Part shown: positions 7,817 through 17,280 of the stretch, piece by piece | How the letters are laid out: each line of letters starts with the position of its first letter | Numbering within the stretch: the first letter of the stretch is position 1 | NCBI GenBank assembly: GCA_019359415.1 | Contig: JAHHHH010000042.1 | Location: 1-60,057, forward strand | Direction: 5' to 3' | DNA length: 60,057 bases | DNA from: Iphinoe sp. HA4291-MV1 | GTDB lineage: Bacteria > Cyanobacteriota > Cyanobacteriia > Cyanobacteriales > Nostocaceae | The notes under the pieces: generated by a model | Told to the model about the DNA's origin: nothing | The model's input: the letters and a program-made list of their open reading frames with translations, nothing else | Database searches by the model: none | Translations under genes and position numbers: made by a program

Positions 7817-8718
7817 AGTCTTCGCACCGATCAGCAGATTGGCATTTTTTTCAACAGCATTGGCAGCGGCACTGTTGACCGCTCATATCTGATATATCTA
7901 ATTTTGGATCACGATTTTAACTTGCGGACAAAACTTAAGATGCTAAGAGTTTCGAAAAATTTGCTTAATGATAAAAATAGATATTTTTCAGTTGATACGC
8001 AACGCGACACACTGGACTTACCTTGAGACACTTTAACGAGATAAGGCATAAAGCCATTTTTCTTGTTTCTTTATCAAGATACAGCATTCCCAAATTCTCG
8101 TGAACTCCGGAACCAACCACAAAGGTTATTGGGCGTGAGAAATGTTCACAAACTAAATGTGATTGCTGTAGTAGACTGAAAACCGCCATATATTAAGAAG
8201 GCAATGTGATCTGATCATACAGTCCTAGGATGGTTACAGATCTGTCTTCAGAGAACAGATATTGCAACGGGAGCGTACTTCACCAAAATTTCATACCTGA
8301 ACTCATATAACTTTGTGAAAGCTTAATCACCTCCTCTGTTCAAGGCTTTCTTGATAGAAAACTGTGTTTGGTATCACAAGTTTTTTTCTTTTGCTTTTAT
8401 TCTGATATTGATATAGCTCAAGGTAGGTAGTAAGGTGTAGTGTAGCTTTATCTTACACTTTACACTCTTCTTAAGAAAAATTATTCCATCAGAAAGAGGA
8501 GATAAGTTGGGTTTGTCCTTAGTTTATACATACAGCGCTTTTGAGATAAGTGAGGTACACCAATTTTAGGGATGCTTTTTAAACTTTGAATTTGATTCAG
8601 TTGCTGTACCTCATAAACATCGAATCTGCTGTAGGTGGGAAACAATTAACTTTAGTTAAGATTATGTACCACCAATGTCAATAGCAATTCAACAAATTTA
8701 ACAACTGGTGAGAAACTG
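7817..8718. other. Intergenic region without a recognisable gene
   Basis: About 900 bases between divergently transcribed genes (the PP2C gene to the left, a small acidic protein gene to the right). Open frames here are short and low in protein likeness. It should hold both promoters, but I see no clear binding site, RNA gene or strong terminator. Confidence 0.5.
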
Positions 8719-8988
8719 ATGGAAGATAACAAAGAAAAAGATATTCACCGTACAGTTAACCCGGGTGACGTCATTTCTGAAGAACCACAAGCAGTTGAAG
8801 ACAAGGCACAACAAGTTGCTGTTGATTCTCCAGATATCACGGGTGACCAGATTCAAGTTCCGACTTACTTTGTCGTTGAGGAGCCAGATGGTGAAAAAAA
8901 GGCTCTCCATCATGTGAAAGATGCAGAGGAAATCTCTGATACAATTCGACAAGCACGAGTTGACGAAGAAGGAAATAGAGTTTGGTAG
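8719..8988 (+). CDS. Small acidic hypothetical protein, 89 residues
   Basis: Starts at ATG 8719 with GGTGAG 10 bases upstream. Very acidic and hydrophilic with no Cys, no signal and no membrane segment. It looks partly disordered for the first 45 residues, followed by a short beta-like segment (TYFVVEEPDGEKKALHHV). Codon use looks coding throughout and the frame ends cleanly. I do not recognise a family; it probably is a conserved cyanobacterial protein of unknown function. Confidence 0.7.
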   Translation: MEDNKEKDIHRTVNPGDVISEEPQAVEDKAQQVAVDSPDITGDQIQVPTYFVVEEPDGEKKALHHVKDAEEISDTIRQARVDEEGNRVW

Positions 8989-9242
8989 TAGATATTGAGC
9001 GCTCAGCAGTCAGCAATCAGCTTTTAGGTGGCTAACTGCTGATGATTTCAGCAGCGTCTGGGGTGGGAGTTGAGTACAAGTCGTAAAAGAAAGGCTGGCT
9101 GCGGTAACAGCAGACCAGCCTACAATTTTGGAAATTCGATCATTGAAACTGACTATTGAGAGAGCAAGAAAGAAGATAGAAGATGGAAAATAAAACAATC
9201 AATTTCTTCATTCTTCATTCATAACCCATAACTTTCTGTATT

Positions 9243-9593
9243 TTAGTCAGGTGTAACTTGGGGTAGCCCCATGCTGTAGTTGGTGACGCGTCCGGAGAGA
9301 TTGTAGCTGACTTCGCCTTTTTGTAGGAGCGATCGCAGAAAATGCTCCAAGTCTGAACCAATGCGGCGTAAGTTATAGTCTGTCAGGTCTGCGCCACTAT
9401 ATGCTTCTACGAGTTCATCAAACTTGCGATAAACCGTTTGCAGAGCATCTTCATTCCAGTTGAATTCGTTGTCTGGGTCAATATCCAAGGTTAAAACCTG
9501 ACTACTGGGAACGAGTTCTCCGTCCCGGTCTATTTCAGCGGCAAAAATCCTTATGTGCCGGGTTGTGGACTTAAGCAGCATTGGGTTATCCAT
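9243..9593 (-). CDS. ndhM: NAD(P)H-quinone oxidoreductase (NDH-1) subunit M
   Basis: 116 residues matching the oxygenic-photosynthesis-specific NdhM subunit along its whole length: [63 protein letters not shown] and NYSMGLPQV. NdhM sits on the cytoplasmic side of thylakoid NDH-1 and supports cyclic electron flow, respiration and CO2 uptake. The start at 9593 gives a short N-terminal extension; ATG at 9581 (MLLKSTTRH) is also possible. It stands alone, as ndhM commonly does. Confidence 0.95.
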   Translation of the reverse strand: MDNPMLLKSTTRHIRIFAAEIDRDGELVPSSQVLTLDIDPDNEFNWNEDALQTVYRKFDELVEAYSGADLTDYNLRRIGSDLEHFLRSLLQKGEVSYNLSGRVTNYSMGLPQVTPD

Positions 9594-9787
9594 AGGCGGT
9601 TTTATTTAGGGTTAATCAGCGCTGCTGTATAAAACTTGACTAAAATTTTCAAAAATCTAGCCATTCAACTAAAGTTTTCTTTAGAGGGTCTACTTCTTGC
9701 TTCTACCAAGGGAGTCGGCTCCTTCTTGTCCACAAGCGTAAATTCGGGTGCAGCCCACCCTACTCTCAATCATTGTAGACGCAATCC

Positions 9788-10333
9788 CTAACCCGAAGAA
9801 ATCATGCCTGTCTGACGAGCATAAGCAAAAATACCACCTGCATCAATCACTGGTCCCACTTCTCCCAAAGGTTTGAGGTTGTATATCTGACCAAGAGTGT
9901 GGTTAATCAATTGATTGCTTTCAAAATCTATTGATACTTCATGACCAGTCTCAAATTTGTCACATAACCTTTCTTGTGACTCCCAAGGATAAAGCTCTCC
10001 TGTAGCAGCGCAATTGCGGAAAAAGATACGCGCATAAGATTGAGCAACGACTGCTTTAACGCCGCTCGCACCCAAAGCTATCGGAGCATGTTCGCGTGAG
10101 GAACCGCAGCCAAAGTTTTCCCCTGCCACAATAATGGGGTAAGTTGTTTTCATTTCGCCCGGAAATATAAATTTGCCGTAACGGTCGGGTAAACCAGCTA
10201 AAGCATAACTTCCAAGCTTTTCGTATTCATCCGGTTTAGAAGGAACTAAGGTGAGATATTCTGCTGGAATAATTTGATCTGTGTCTATATTATCGTCCAG
10301 AATAAAAATCCTACCCCTAATTACTTTGGTCAT
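9788..10333 (-). CDS. leuD: 3-isopropylmalate dehydratase small subunit
   Basis: 181 residues from ATG 10333, which has AGGAG close upstream; the frame extends to 10402 but that extension has no homology. LeuD with LeuC converts 2-isopropylmalate to 3-isopropylmalate in leucine synthesis. Seen: NIDTDQIIPAEYL, the swivel-domain signature GENFGCGSSREHAP, SYARIFFRNCAATGE and a C-terminal GGIFAYARQTG. leuC is not next to it here. Complete and of normal length for the short bacterial/archaeal-type subunit. Confidence 0.95.
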   Translation of the reverse strand: MTKVIRGRIFILDDNIDTDQIIPAEYLTLVPSKPDEYEKLGSYALAGLPDRYGKFIFPGEMKTTYPIIVAGENFGCGSSREHAPIALGASGVKAVVAQSYARIFFRNCAATGELYPWESQERLCDKFETGHEVSIDFESNQLINHTLGQIYNLKPLGEVGPVIDAGGIFAYARQTGMISSG

Positions 10334-10808
10334 TGAGATCTCCTGACTTTTTAAATGCAAAAATTCTACATTTAGTAATTTTACGGAATTGTGGTACAGC
10401 AATGTCTGGCTATCATTAGATAGAAAAGAACCAGCGGATTCACTTACGTGTTACCACCAGTTTTTCAGTAAAAAGTCAAACTGTTATTGACATCTAAATA
10501 AAGTTGATGTGAAAAGCTTTAAAAAGGTTGAGCAAGTTCTTACAGAAACTTTATTGCATGGCATCTTAAAAACTGAATAATAGTTATGGTTTACTTGAAC
10601 CATACCTATTGCGGAAAACTGAAAAACCACCAAGAGCGAAAATCAAAACCGAAAGCTACACAGGAGAGTGAAATGCAATTGACAAGTTTGTTGACAAACA
10701 AGCATTGTTAATTCAAACACTTTGAGAGTCAAAAAAGTATAGAGAATTTTTGCTTGAAAAATAGCGGCTCACCCAAATTACCTCTTAGTACAAGGAAATC
10801 TAAAAGCT
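10334..10808. other. Intergenic region between leuD and a small regulator gene
   Basis: Divergent genes flank 475 AT-rich bases. TTGACA-like hexamers occur at 10487-10492 and at 10679-10684 (TTGACAAG), but neither has a convincing partner at the expected spacing. No gene or RNA seen. Confidence 0.4.
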
Positions 10809-11090
10809 ATGAACTTTGAAGCATTACCACGGCAAGTAAATAATGTCGATGTAGGTGTTTATGAGTGCGAAATCCATCTAAAATTCCGGTTGATAGAGGA
10901 AAAAAGTCTGTTGGGCGATCGCGACCAACTTTTGCAGGTTCTGCTAGACGCTTTAACTGAGGGTTCTGACGACTTTTTAGAGACTTTACAAGCAAATGTT
11001 AAGGCTCAAGAAGTTTCTGAGTTAAAAGCATCACCGCAAATGAGACGCCAACTGATGCGCCTACGCAACTCTGCTGAAATTAGTCAATAA
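10809..11090 (+). CDS. Small protein resembling the Npun_R1517-type heterocyst differentiation regulator
   Basis: 93 residues from ATG 10809. It has a compact conserved core (VGVYECEIHLKFRLIEEK, GDRDQLLQVLLDALTEG, SSDDFLETLQ-like and SPQMRRQLMRLRN). I recall this family as one annotated as a heterocyst-differentiation transcriptional regulator in Nostocales; that name comes from memory and not from a DNA-binding motif I can point to. No membrane segment or signal. The long upstream region (~470 bases) would suit complex regulation. The gene is certain, its role less so. Confidence 0.75.
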   Translation: MNFEALPRQVNNVDVGVYECEIHLKFRLIEEKSLLGDRDQLLQVLLDALTEGSDDFLETLQANVKAQEVSELKASPQMRRQLMRLRNSAEISQ

Positions 11091-11730
11091 TTAAGTTTGT
11101 GTCATCCTACTAATGGCAGATAATGCAGCAGGCAGCAAATATTATATTTTATTATATTTGCCCATTTGCTGATTTGTTCTAATAATGACTTGGCTTGCTT
11201 AACCAACTTCCAACCATAGCGCTGAGGCTTGCAGTAGCCCTCACTCTTAGCACTACGGAAACAATGGGTGCCTACTCAATGTCACATTTACGCCTTGCTT
11301 CTATACAGGGTTATGGTTAGTAAAAATTAGATTTCAGGGTAATTGCTCTATCCGCATTATTATTCCTCCAAAAATTGAAGGAGCAGGAGGAAAACCCAAA
11401 TTTTTTGCTATGTTTAGATAAAACTGACTAAAAACAGCAAAAGCAGAACCACTCAATGTTGTTAAGAGGTTTTGCCTTTTCTCAATCAATTAAGTAGGGT
11501 CAGCTAGCCTAGAACTCAAGCCCATAGACAAAGCATAGACAAAGTTGGAATTTATCTGCCTTGGTAAAAAAGGAGAGAAGTAAACATTAAAGTGTCATCG
11601 AAGGATTCCTGACATCTTAAACACAAAAATAGAAGGGCAAAGGCGAGTACATACGGTAATACCATTTTGGAATGGTAGGCACAAGGTACAGGTAAACAAC
11701 AGCTTTACTTGTGCCTTGTTCCTTTTATGA
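11091..11730. other. Intergenic region with a stem-loop near 11681
   Basis: 640 bases between convergent genes with no protein-like frame. The one structured element is an inverted repeat at 11681-11719 (a 16-base stem, two mismatches, loop of about 7). It lies just past the end of the minus-strand response regulator and may end its transcript, although a clear T-run is missing. Confidence 0.45.
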
Positions 11731-12426
11731 CTACTTCGCAAGACCGTGTTCTAAAGCAAAACGAACTAACTCTGTACGGCTATTGGTACCAGTTTTACTA
11801 AACAAACGGCTCACATACTTTTCTACATTGCGGACACTCGTATCTAAACGACGAGCGATTTCTTTATTCATTAATCCCTCAGCGACTAAGTTTAAAACAC
11901 TTTGTTCTCTGGGGGTTAAGTCAATAGCAAAAGGTGCTGGAGATTGAGCTATTGCATTTTTTTGAGTTAACAAAGCTTTTATTTGGGCAATCTGATTAGC
12001 GAGTTCGGTAATATCTGGTGCTTCACCTTCTTCAGTTGGAGTTGGAGTTCTGGCGGTGCGGCGTTCCAGTAAATTTTCTACAATTGCCACAAGTTCATCT
12101 GGATCAAAGGGCTTGGGTAGATAGGCGTCAACACCAGCTTGATAACCTTGGATGCGATCAGTCGTCATACCTTTAGCAGTGAGAAATATCACTGGTAGCG
12201 ATCGCAAGCGTGGATCATCCCGCAGTTGTTTGAGGAACTGATAACCATCTACCTGAGGCATCATAATGTCAGAAATGACTAAGTCCGGTGTGTTTTGCTG
12301 CACCAACTCCCAGCCTTCTCGGGCGTTACTGGCAACTTGAACACTGAAACCGCTCTCTTGCAAATAATCTTTTACGGCTTCACGCAATCCCGGTTCATCA
12401 TCCACCAGTAACAATTGTGCTGCCAT
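11731..12426 (-). CDS. NarL/LuxR-type response regulator, Rre1/Ycf29-like
   Basis: 231 residues. The receiver domain (1-125) has the acidic pair DDE, phospho-acceptor Asp in LVISDIMMPQVDG, the conserved Thr in IFLTAKG and Lys in LPKPFD. A Pro/Thr/Glu linker leads to a C-terminal LuxR helix-turn-helix (LTPREQSVLNLVAEGLMNKE and VRNVEKYVSRLFSK). The pattern fits the cyanobacterial Rre1/Ycf29 type, known as a partner of Hik34 in stress-gene control; this assignment is by recall of the family. No sensor kinase gene lies beside it. Confidence 0.88.
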   Translation of the reverse strand: MAAQLLLVDDEPGLREAVKDYLQESGFSVQVASNAREGWELVQQNTPDLVISDIMMPQVDGYQFLKQLRDDPRLRSLPVIFLTAKGMTTDRIQGYQAGVDAYLPKPFDPDELVAIVENLLERRTARTPTPTEEGEAPDITELANQIAQIKALLTQKNAIAQSPAPFAIDLTPREQSVLNLVAEGLMNKEIARRLDTSVRNVEKYVSRLFSKTGTNSRTELVRFALEHGLAK

Positions 12427-12798
12427 TTACCGTTTCCTTTGTGCTACTTTTCTCCAATTTAGCGAACTTGAGTGACATTGGGCTTTATTGGTCATGCATA
12501 ACTTCCGTCATAACCACATTTACCTCATCGAACTATTTTGCCCTTTAAACGAACTGAATCGTCGGGAAGCAGTACGCGAAGGCAAACGCCCAGGTCAAAC
12601 TCATTTACAATACTTTCTCACGGCAGGTCGCTGGATTTGCGATCTAACGTTAGATAGCTCTTTGGTGCAGACGAAGATATGGCTCGTATAGTTGTGCAGC
12701 ATATTCAGACTCAAGACCCTATTGGAGCTTTTACTAAGAACCTTGAGCGGGTGCATAAACTGCTCAATTCATAATCTAACGTCCAAAATCTCAAATCT
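12427..12798. other. Intergenic region, no convincing gene
   Basis: 372 bases between two minus-strand genes. Two short plus-strand frames (12488-12691 and 12692-12982) exist but the second overlaps the glycosyltransferase antisense and neither shows family likeness. It should contain the promoter of the response regulator. Confidence 0.4.
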
Positions 12799-13764
12799 CT
12801 ACAACTGCTCAATTATCTTGGCATTCTCCGGCAACTTCGCTTCTCTTTGCCCAGCCGCACGTGCCCGAGCTATGTACAATCCAATAGGAGTACTCAGTAA
12901 ATCTACAAGACTAGCTTTACCAACTAAAGCCTTCACGCTATTCCTTGGCAGTTCCTTCAACAACCAGCGTCCCAAGCGATAGAAACATTCGTTGAGTGTA
13001 ATATCCCGCATTAAATCTACACCGTGAAGTTCATGCAAATAGCGATTTGAGCATCCGTAGCGCCGCCATTGACTTTCTAGTTCCTTGAGTGTGGTGCGGT
13101 GGCGGTGCTTCACAACTGCACTGGAGGCAAATTCCAAACGTCCAATTTTTTGTTGCAAAATTCGCCAACACATATCAGCGTCACCACCACTGGTTAAGTA
13201 AGGACGAAACAAACCCACTTGTTCCAAAGCTTGGCGTCGAATTGCTAAATTCGCCGTTTGTCCGTAGGGACAAAAAGGATGAGCAAGAGTGTGCTTTTGC
13301 GACAGGGTTTCTTGGCGGTTTGCGTGTTGTTCTAGTAGGGTTTTTCCTGGTAGCGCCACAATCTCACCAGCGACAAGGACGACATTTTGGTTGACAAAAG
13401 GAGCAATTAATGCATATAACCATTCGGGTTGTGGACGACAATCTGCATCCGTAAAAGCAAGTATCTCACCAGTTGCGGCACGAATACCAGCGTTACGAGC
13501 GGCGTAGGAGCTTTGGATGTGGTTTTCGCTCTTGGGACGAATTGTGATTTCGCTATTTTCAGTCGCTTGTTGGAGTAAAGCAAAAGTGCGATCGCGACTG
13601 TTATTGTCCACCAGTAAATACTCTACCTGGTGTTTTGGGTAAGTTTGAGCCGATAGACAACAGAGCAACTCTGGTAAATCTGCCTCACCGTTATAAACTG
13701 GTACAATCACCGATACCTTTGGCAAGAAGGTATCGGTGGTTGTTTCAACTGATTCATGATTCAT
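12799..13764 (-). CDS. Family 2 glycosyltransferase
   Basis: About 321 residues from ATG 13764 (MNHESVETT); the frame is open to 13866 but the extra 34 residues look non-coding. GT-A fold: VSVIVPVYNGEADLPELL, the nucleotide-binding LLVDNNSRDRT, the metal-binding TDADCRP (DXD-like), then GGDADMCWRI for the acceptor site. It would move a sugar from a nucleotide donor to a polysaccharide or lipid acceptor. The C-terminus has only a weak hydrophobic stretch. It lies 123 bases downstream of the protease gene on the same strand. Confidence 0.9.
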   Translation of the reverse strand: MNHESVETTTDTFLPKVSVIVPVYNGEADLPELLCCLSAQTYPKHQVEYLLVDNNSRDRTFALLQQATENSEITIRPKSENHIQSSYAARNAGIRAATGEILAFTDADCRPQPEWLYALIAPFVNQNVVLVAGEIVALPGKTLLEQHANRQETLSQKHTLAHPFCPYGQTANLAIRRQALEQVGLFRPYLTSGGDADMCWRILQQKIGRLEFASSAVVKHRHRTTLKELESQWRRYGCSNRYLHELHGVDLMRDITLNECFYRLGRWLLKELPRNSVKALVGKASLVDLLSTPIGLYIARARAAGQREAKLPENAKIIEQL

Positions 13765-13887
13765 AGTTTTGAGATTTTGGATTAAGAATTGAGGACTATG
13801 AGTTGTTTTACTAGTAGCTAACCACTCACCACTACCTAACCAGTCTCCTTTGTCCTGTATTTCCAATCCAAAATCACCGAAGCTGAG

Positions 13888-15234
13888 CTAAGACTTTAAA
13901 TCTACCGCGCGATTAATCATTGGTTGTTGCTGCAACGGTTGATTTTGTTGAGTAGGTTGAGCAAAGCTCTTACTAGATAGAACTCCTAGCGCACGCGCGT
14001 ATTGGGGATCACTCTTAGTTCCTCGTAAATTTGGATTTGCTGCGAGTTGACGCTGTTGTGCCTCGCTCAGATCTAACTTAATATCTGGTGCGATTCCCTT
14101 GTGGTTGATATCTGTGCCGTTGGGAGTGTAATAATGGGCTATGGTAATAGCTACACCAGAACCATCTGCGAGTTCATGAACCGACTGTACTAAGGCTTTG
14201 CCAAAGGTTTGACTACCAACAACGACAGCTCGGTTATTATCCTTGAGTGCGCCTGTCAGGATTTCGCTAGCACTGGCTGAATTGCCATTCACCAGTATCG
14301 CTAGAGGGCGTTTTGTGATGGCAGTGTGATTTGCCTTCATTTCATCACTCATTCCCTTACGGTCCACTGTCTTGACAATTGCACCATTATCCATCCACAT
14401 CCGGGCAATTTCAATGCTCGCTTGCAACAAACCGCCTGGGTTATCACGCATATCTAAGACAAAGCCATCGACTTGCTTGGTATTCAAATCGCGGATAGCT
14501 CGTCGCATCTGAGTTGAAGCGTGGGCACTGAACTCACGCAGATAGATGTAGCCAACACGGCGATCGCCTTCTTGTCTCAAGTTGTAACGCACTGTTGGCA
14601 CTTCAATATTTGCCCGTGTCAAATTCACATCAAAAGCACTCTGCCCATTTCTTCCTAGCCGCAAAGTTAACCTAGTACCTGCTCTACCACGAATGAGCTT
14701 TGAGGCATCTTCCACTTTCATTTGGCTTGTAAGCTTACCATCAATTGCCACAATCCAATCCCCAGCTTTAATACCTGCTTTCAGTGCAGGGGAATTTTCT
14801 ATAGCTTCGAGAACGGTGAGCTTCTTCGTTTGATCGTTCAATTCCATCCGAATGCCAATTCCAGAGACTTCTCCAGATGTTTGGTTGGTTAAAGCTTCAT
14901 ACTGTTTGGGGTCTAAAAACCGAGTGTAAGGATCTCCCAACTTTTCTAATGCTTGACGGATGGCAGTGTATGCTTCTTCAAGGGATGTATAATCTTTATC
15001 CAGCAGACTCTGCCTAACTGCTAGCCAATCTTGTTTATTAAATGAGGTATCCACATATTCACGATTCACGAGTTGCCAGACAGCGTCAGCTACTGCTTTT
15101 GGGCTATCTTGGAGAGCTGCATGCACAGAGCGACACCAAACTGGACCAAAAGCGGATAATGTAGCGGTTGAGGCGATTGCTCCGCTAATAAAAGCTACTT
15201 GGAGCGGCGAGTAACGTTTCGCAGATCGATTCAT
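13888..15234 (-). CDS. Carboxyl-terminal processing protease (S41, CtpA/B family)
   Basis: About 448 residues from ATG 15234 (MNRSAKRYS); the frame extends to 15312 without homology. A signal/anchor segment (VAFISGAIASTATLSAFGP) is followed by a PDZ domain (SGIGIRMEL to KAGDWIVAIDG) and the S41 catalytic core with Ser in NGNSASASEIL and Lys in SQTFGKALVQS. Known role: periplasmic or lumenal cleavage of C-terminal extensions; in cyanobacteria CtpA matures the photosystem II D1 protein. Which paralogue (A, B or C) this is cannot be settled by eye. The proline/glutamine-rich tail (QPTQQNQPLQQQP) is low complexity. Confidence 0.93.
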   Translation of the reverse strand: MNRSAKRYSPLQVAFISGAIASTATLSAFGPVWCRSVHAALQDSPKAVADAVWQLVNREYVDTSFNKQDWLAVRQSLLDKDYTSLEEAYTAIRQALEKLGDPYTRFLDPKQYEALTNQTSGEVSGIGIRMELNDQTKKLTVLEAIENSPALKAGIKAGDWIVAIDGKLTSQMKVEDASKLIRGRAGTRLTLRLGRNGQSAFDVNLTRANIEVPTVRYNLRQEGDRRVGYIYLREFSAHASTQMRRAIRDLNTKQVDGFVLDMRDNPGGLLQASIEIARMWMDNGAIVKTVDRKGMSDEMKANHTAITKRPLAILVNGNSASASEILTGALKDNNRAVVVGSQTFGKALVQSVHELADGSGVAITIAHYYTPNGTDINHKGIAPDIKLDLSEAQQRQLAANPNLRGTKSDPQYARALGVLSSKSFAQPTQQNQPLQQQPMINRAVDLKS

Positions 15235-15503
15235 GTATATTAGCTGAAATAATTGTATTGTTGACAGTGTAGCAATCCAGCTTTGTAGGGATTTATAAGT
15301 TTTTCTTTTCAATTATGACTGTTTCATCATTTTTCCTTGATGTTTCTTGATGTTTCTTGAGAATAGTGCATATTGTTCGAGCGGCTTCTTTACTCTAGCT
15401 TACTTTTCCTGCTAGCTAACTGGCACTATATAACGCTTTCATCAGCAGTGCTATCCAATCAGGCAGTTTTATTTTAAAAAATAGCACTTAGCTAGCTCAA
15501 CTG

Positions 15504-16265
15504 GTGTTGTCGACTCTACAAAAGAAAGCGTGTATTAAGTACCATCAAAAACCTAAAGTGACAAACAGCCGATCTCATTCAGTCTTAGAGCAATTGCAGA
15601 GAAAGTGTCAATTTTTACGAAGACTAGCTTTTGGGCTGTGCCTTGTGTTGGTTAGCTGGCTGGTTTTTAACACTATAACCATTATTTCTGCATCTTCCAG
15701 GCAAGTAGATGCCTTTTTTGTGCTTGGTGGTAGTATTAGTCGGGAAATTCATGTCGCCGAGTTAGCACAACAATATCCGCAAACTCCTATCTTAATTTCT
15801 CGAGGTTCTCCTGATCCCTGCATTTGGCTGATTTTTCAACGGCTAGCGCTCCAGAGAATGCAAAACGTTTGGTTAGAAAAGTGTGCGGATTCTACCTTTG
15901 GTAATTTTTACTATTCCATTCCCATCCTGCGCCGTTGGGGAGTTCGCAAGGTGAAGCTGATTACTTCCCCAACACACTTAGCGCGAGCAAAATGGATGGC
16001 ACAAATTCTTTTTGGTGTTTATGGTATTTGGGTAGAACCAGAAATTGTTCCAGAGCAAGGTGTTCCAGGTAATCAAGAATCTTGGTGGAAAACAGGACTA
16101 GATGTCACGCGTAGCTTGTTATGGGCAGGGTTAAGTCCGATTATTCAACCAAAATGTTCCAGTGTGATGAGACTAGTAGACGTAAATATCGATTTTTGGC
16201 GGCTTCGGGGTTTTCAATGCGAACGACAAGGGAAGCAAAAGGTAATTTACGATGAAAAGCTTTGA
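15504..16265 (+). CDS. YdcF/SanA-like (DUF218) envelope protein
   Basis: 253 residues from GTG 15504. An N-terminal membrane helix (LAFGLCLVLVSWLVFNTI) anchors a DUF218 domain: DAFFVLGGSISRE, PILISRGSP, STFGNFYYSIPIL and KVKLITSPTHLARAKWM. Family members (SanA, ElyC, YdcF) are linked to envelope integrity and peptidoglycan precursor handling; the reaction is not established. Complete. An IS630-related element lies immediately downstream at 16306. Confidence 0.85.
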   Translation: MLSTLQKKACIKYHQKPKVTNSRSHSVLEQLQRKCQFLRRLAFGLCLVLVSWLVFNTITIISASSRQVDAFFVLGGSISREIHVAELAQQYPQTPILISRGSPDPCIWLIFQRLALQRMQNVWLEKCADSTFGNFYYSIPILRRWGVRKVKLITSPTHLARAKWMAQILFGVYGIWVEPEIVPEQGVPGNQESWWKTGLDVTRSLLWAGLSPIIQPKCSSVMRLVDVNIDFWRLRGFQCERQGKQKVIYDEKL

Positions 16266-16305
16266 TATAACTTTTTTCAGGTAAATGAACCACATTTTTT
16301 TGCCT

Positions 16306-16460
16306 CATATCATGTCCGGTTAATTGCTTATAAATCCCGCACAACCCCACTCCGGTTTTGTCTTGCGCCAAAACCGCCCCTCCCCTTACTAACGGGAGGG
16401 GATTAAGAGATGGGGTGCAGATATTGCGGGAATCACAACTAATCAACCGGACATGATATG
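16306..16460. mobile_element. MITE-like element, 155 bp, with ~20-bp terminal inverted repeats
   Basis: The left end CATATCATGTCCGGTTAATT (from 16306) matches the reverse complement of the right end AATCAACCGGACATGATATG (16441-16460) with one mismatch. The interior is non-coding and includes a hairpin of CCCCTCCC/GGGAGGGG at 16377-16401. The right end coincides with the point where the adjacent IS630 transposase is cut, and a related end lies at 17119-17140, so this is a non-autonomous derivative of that IS. Confidence 0.8.
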
Positions 16461-17078
16461 ACTGGCTTGAGACCAACACGATAGCGGAGCGGTAGCGAGT
16501 CCTCGATCGTCTGTTCATCCATTGCCCAAACTTCCACGTCGCAGTCTGGGTTGGTTTGCTTGATTTGTTCGACTTCGGTCGCCAAATTTTTTTTTCCACT
16601 CCTCCTGCTCTTGAAGGCTTGGCTCAGTATGTTCCGGTCGCGGGACTCGTAATCGGTAGCGCATTTGCTTAAAATATTCCCACCCTCGTTGACGACTAAC
16701 GCGACGACCAATTAATTGAGAAATCCAGTCTGCGACTTTACGACCGTTCCATAGTCCCCCTTCTGCTGGTGGCTCCTGTAATGCTTGCCAAAGATACGCT
16801 TGTTGAACATCATCAAGCAATGGTTCTATACCACCTTGATTTTGATTACGCTGGTCTGCCAATGTCCCTGGACCGATACGGTTATACCCCCAAACCAACT
16901 CGTAAATCCAGTTACGACTATATCCCGTTACTGTAGCAACTTCTTTTGTACCCAATCCTTTGGCTAACAACCAAATTATTTGATAATGTGTTCGCTCGAC
17001 ACCTTCTTTTGCTTGACGGTATCGTATCTCCAATTCATCCAGGCTAAGATGCTCCTCGATTTTGATTCGTTTCGGCAT
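16461..17078 (-). pseudogene. IS630-family transposase, truncated and frameshifted
   Basis: From ATG 17078 the product begins with the helix-turn-helix region of IS630 transposases (ATVTGYSRNWIYELVWGYN, then WISQLIGRRVSRQRGWEYF, a winged-helix continuation). Around 16590 the frame shifts; the other frame continues with VEVWAMDEQTIEDSLPLRYR, which corresponds to the first catalytic Asp (MDE) of the DDE domain. The protein then runs into the MITE end (GLKPVISCPVD) and stops. The remaining catalytic Asp and Glu are missing, so the copy is dead. Confidence 0.85.
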
Positions 17079-17118
17079 TGCGATCGCCCTTTGACTGCAC
17101 TCTTCTTCTATATTATGG

Positions 17119-17140
17119 TTGATTGTCCGGACATCATATA
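17119..17140. mobile_element. Right terminal repeat of the IS630 remnant
   Basis: TTGATTGTCCGGACATCATA, read on the minus strand, gives TATGATGTCCGGACAATCAA, close to the TATCATGTCCGG core of the MITE ends at 16306 and 16460. It lies about 40 bases upstream of the transposase start, as expected for an IS end. The outermost bases and TA duplication cannot be fixed without an empty-site comparison. Confidence 0.65.
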
Positions 17141-17280
17141 AGATTAATTATCACTATTTTTTTGACCCCATACAAATTAGATTATGAGGGACCAGAAGGT
17201 GAACAAGCAGTGTTGGAGATTTACGATGCTCTCGACAGCTTCTGAGATGTTTGGCTCATGGGTAGACTGAAAATTTGTAA

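Noticed and set aside
7965-8189. Minus-strand 74-codon frame upstream of the PP2C gene
   Set aside because: No ribosome site, no family likeness; base composition is intergenic.
8698-8952. Minus-strand frame over the small acidic protein gene
   Set aside because: Antisense to a better coding frame with a proper start; composition is unlike the other proteins.
12488-12982. Two consecutive plus-strand frames between the response regulator and glycosyltransferase
   Set aside because: Low protein likeness, no ribosome site, and the second is largely antisense to the glycosyltransferase.
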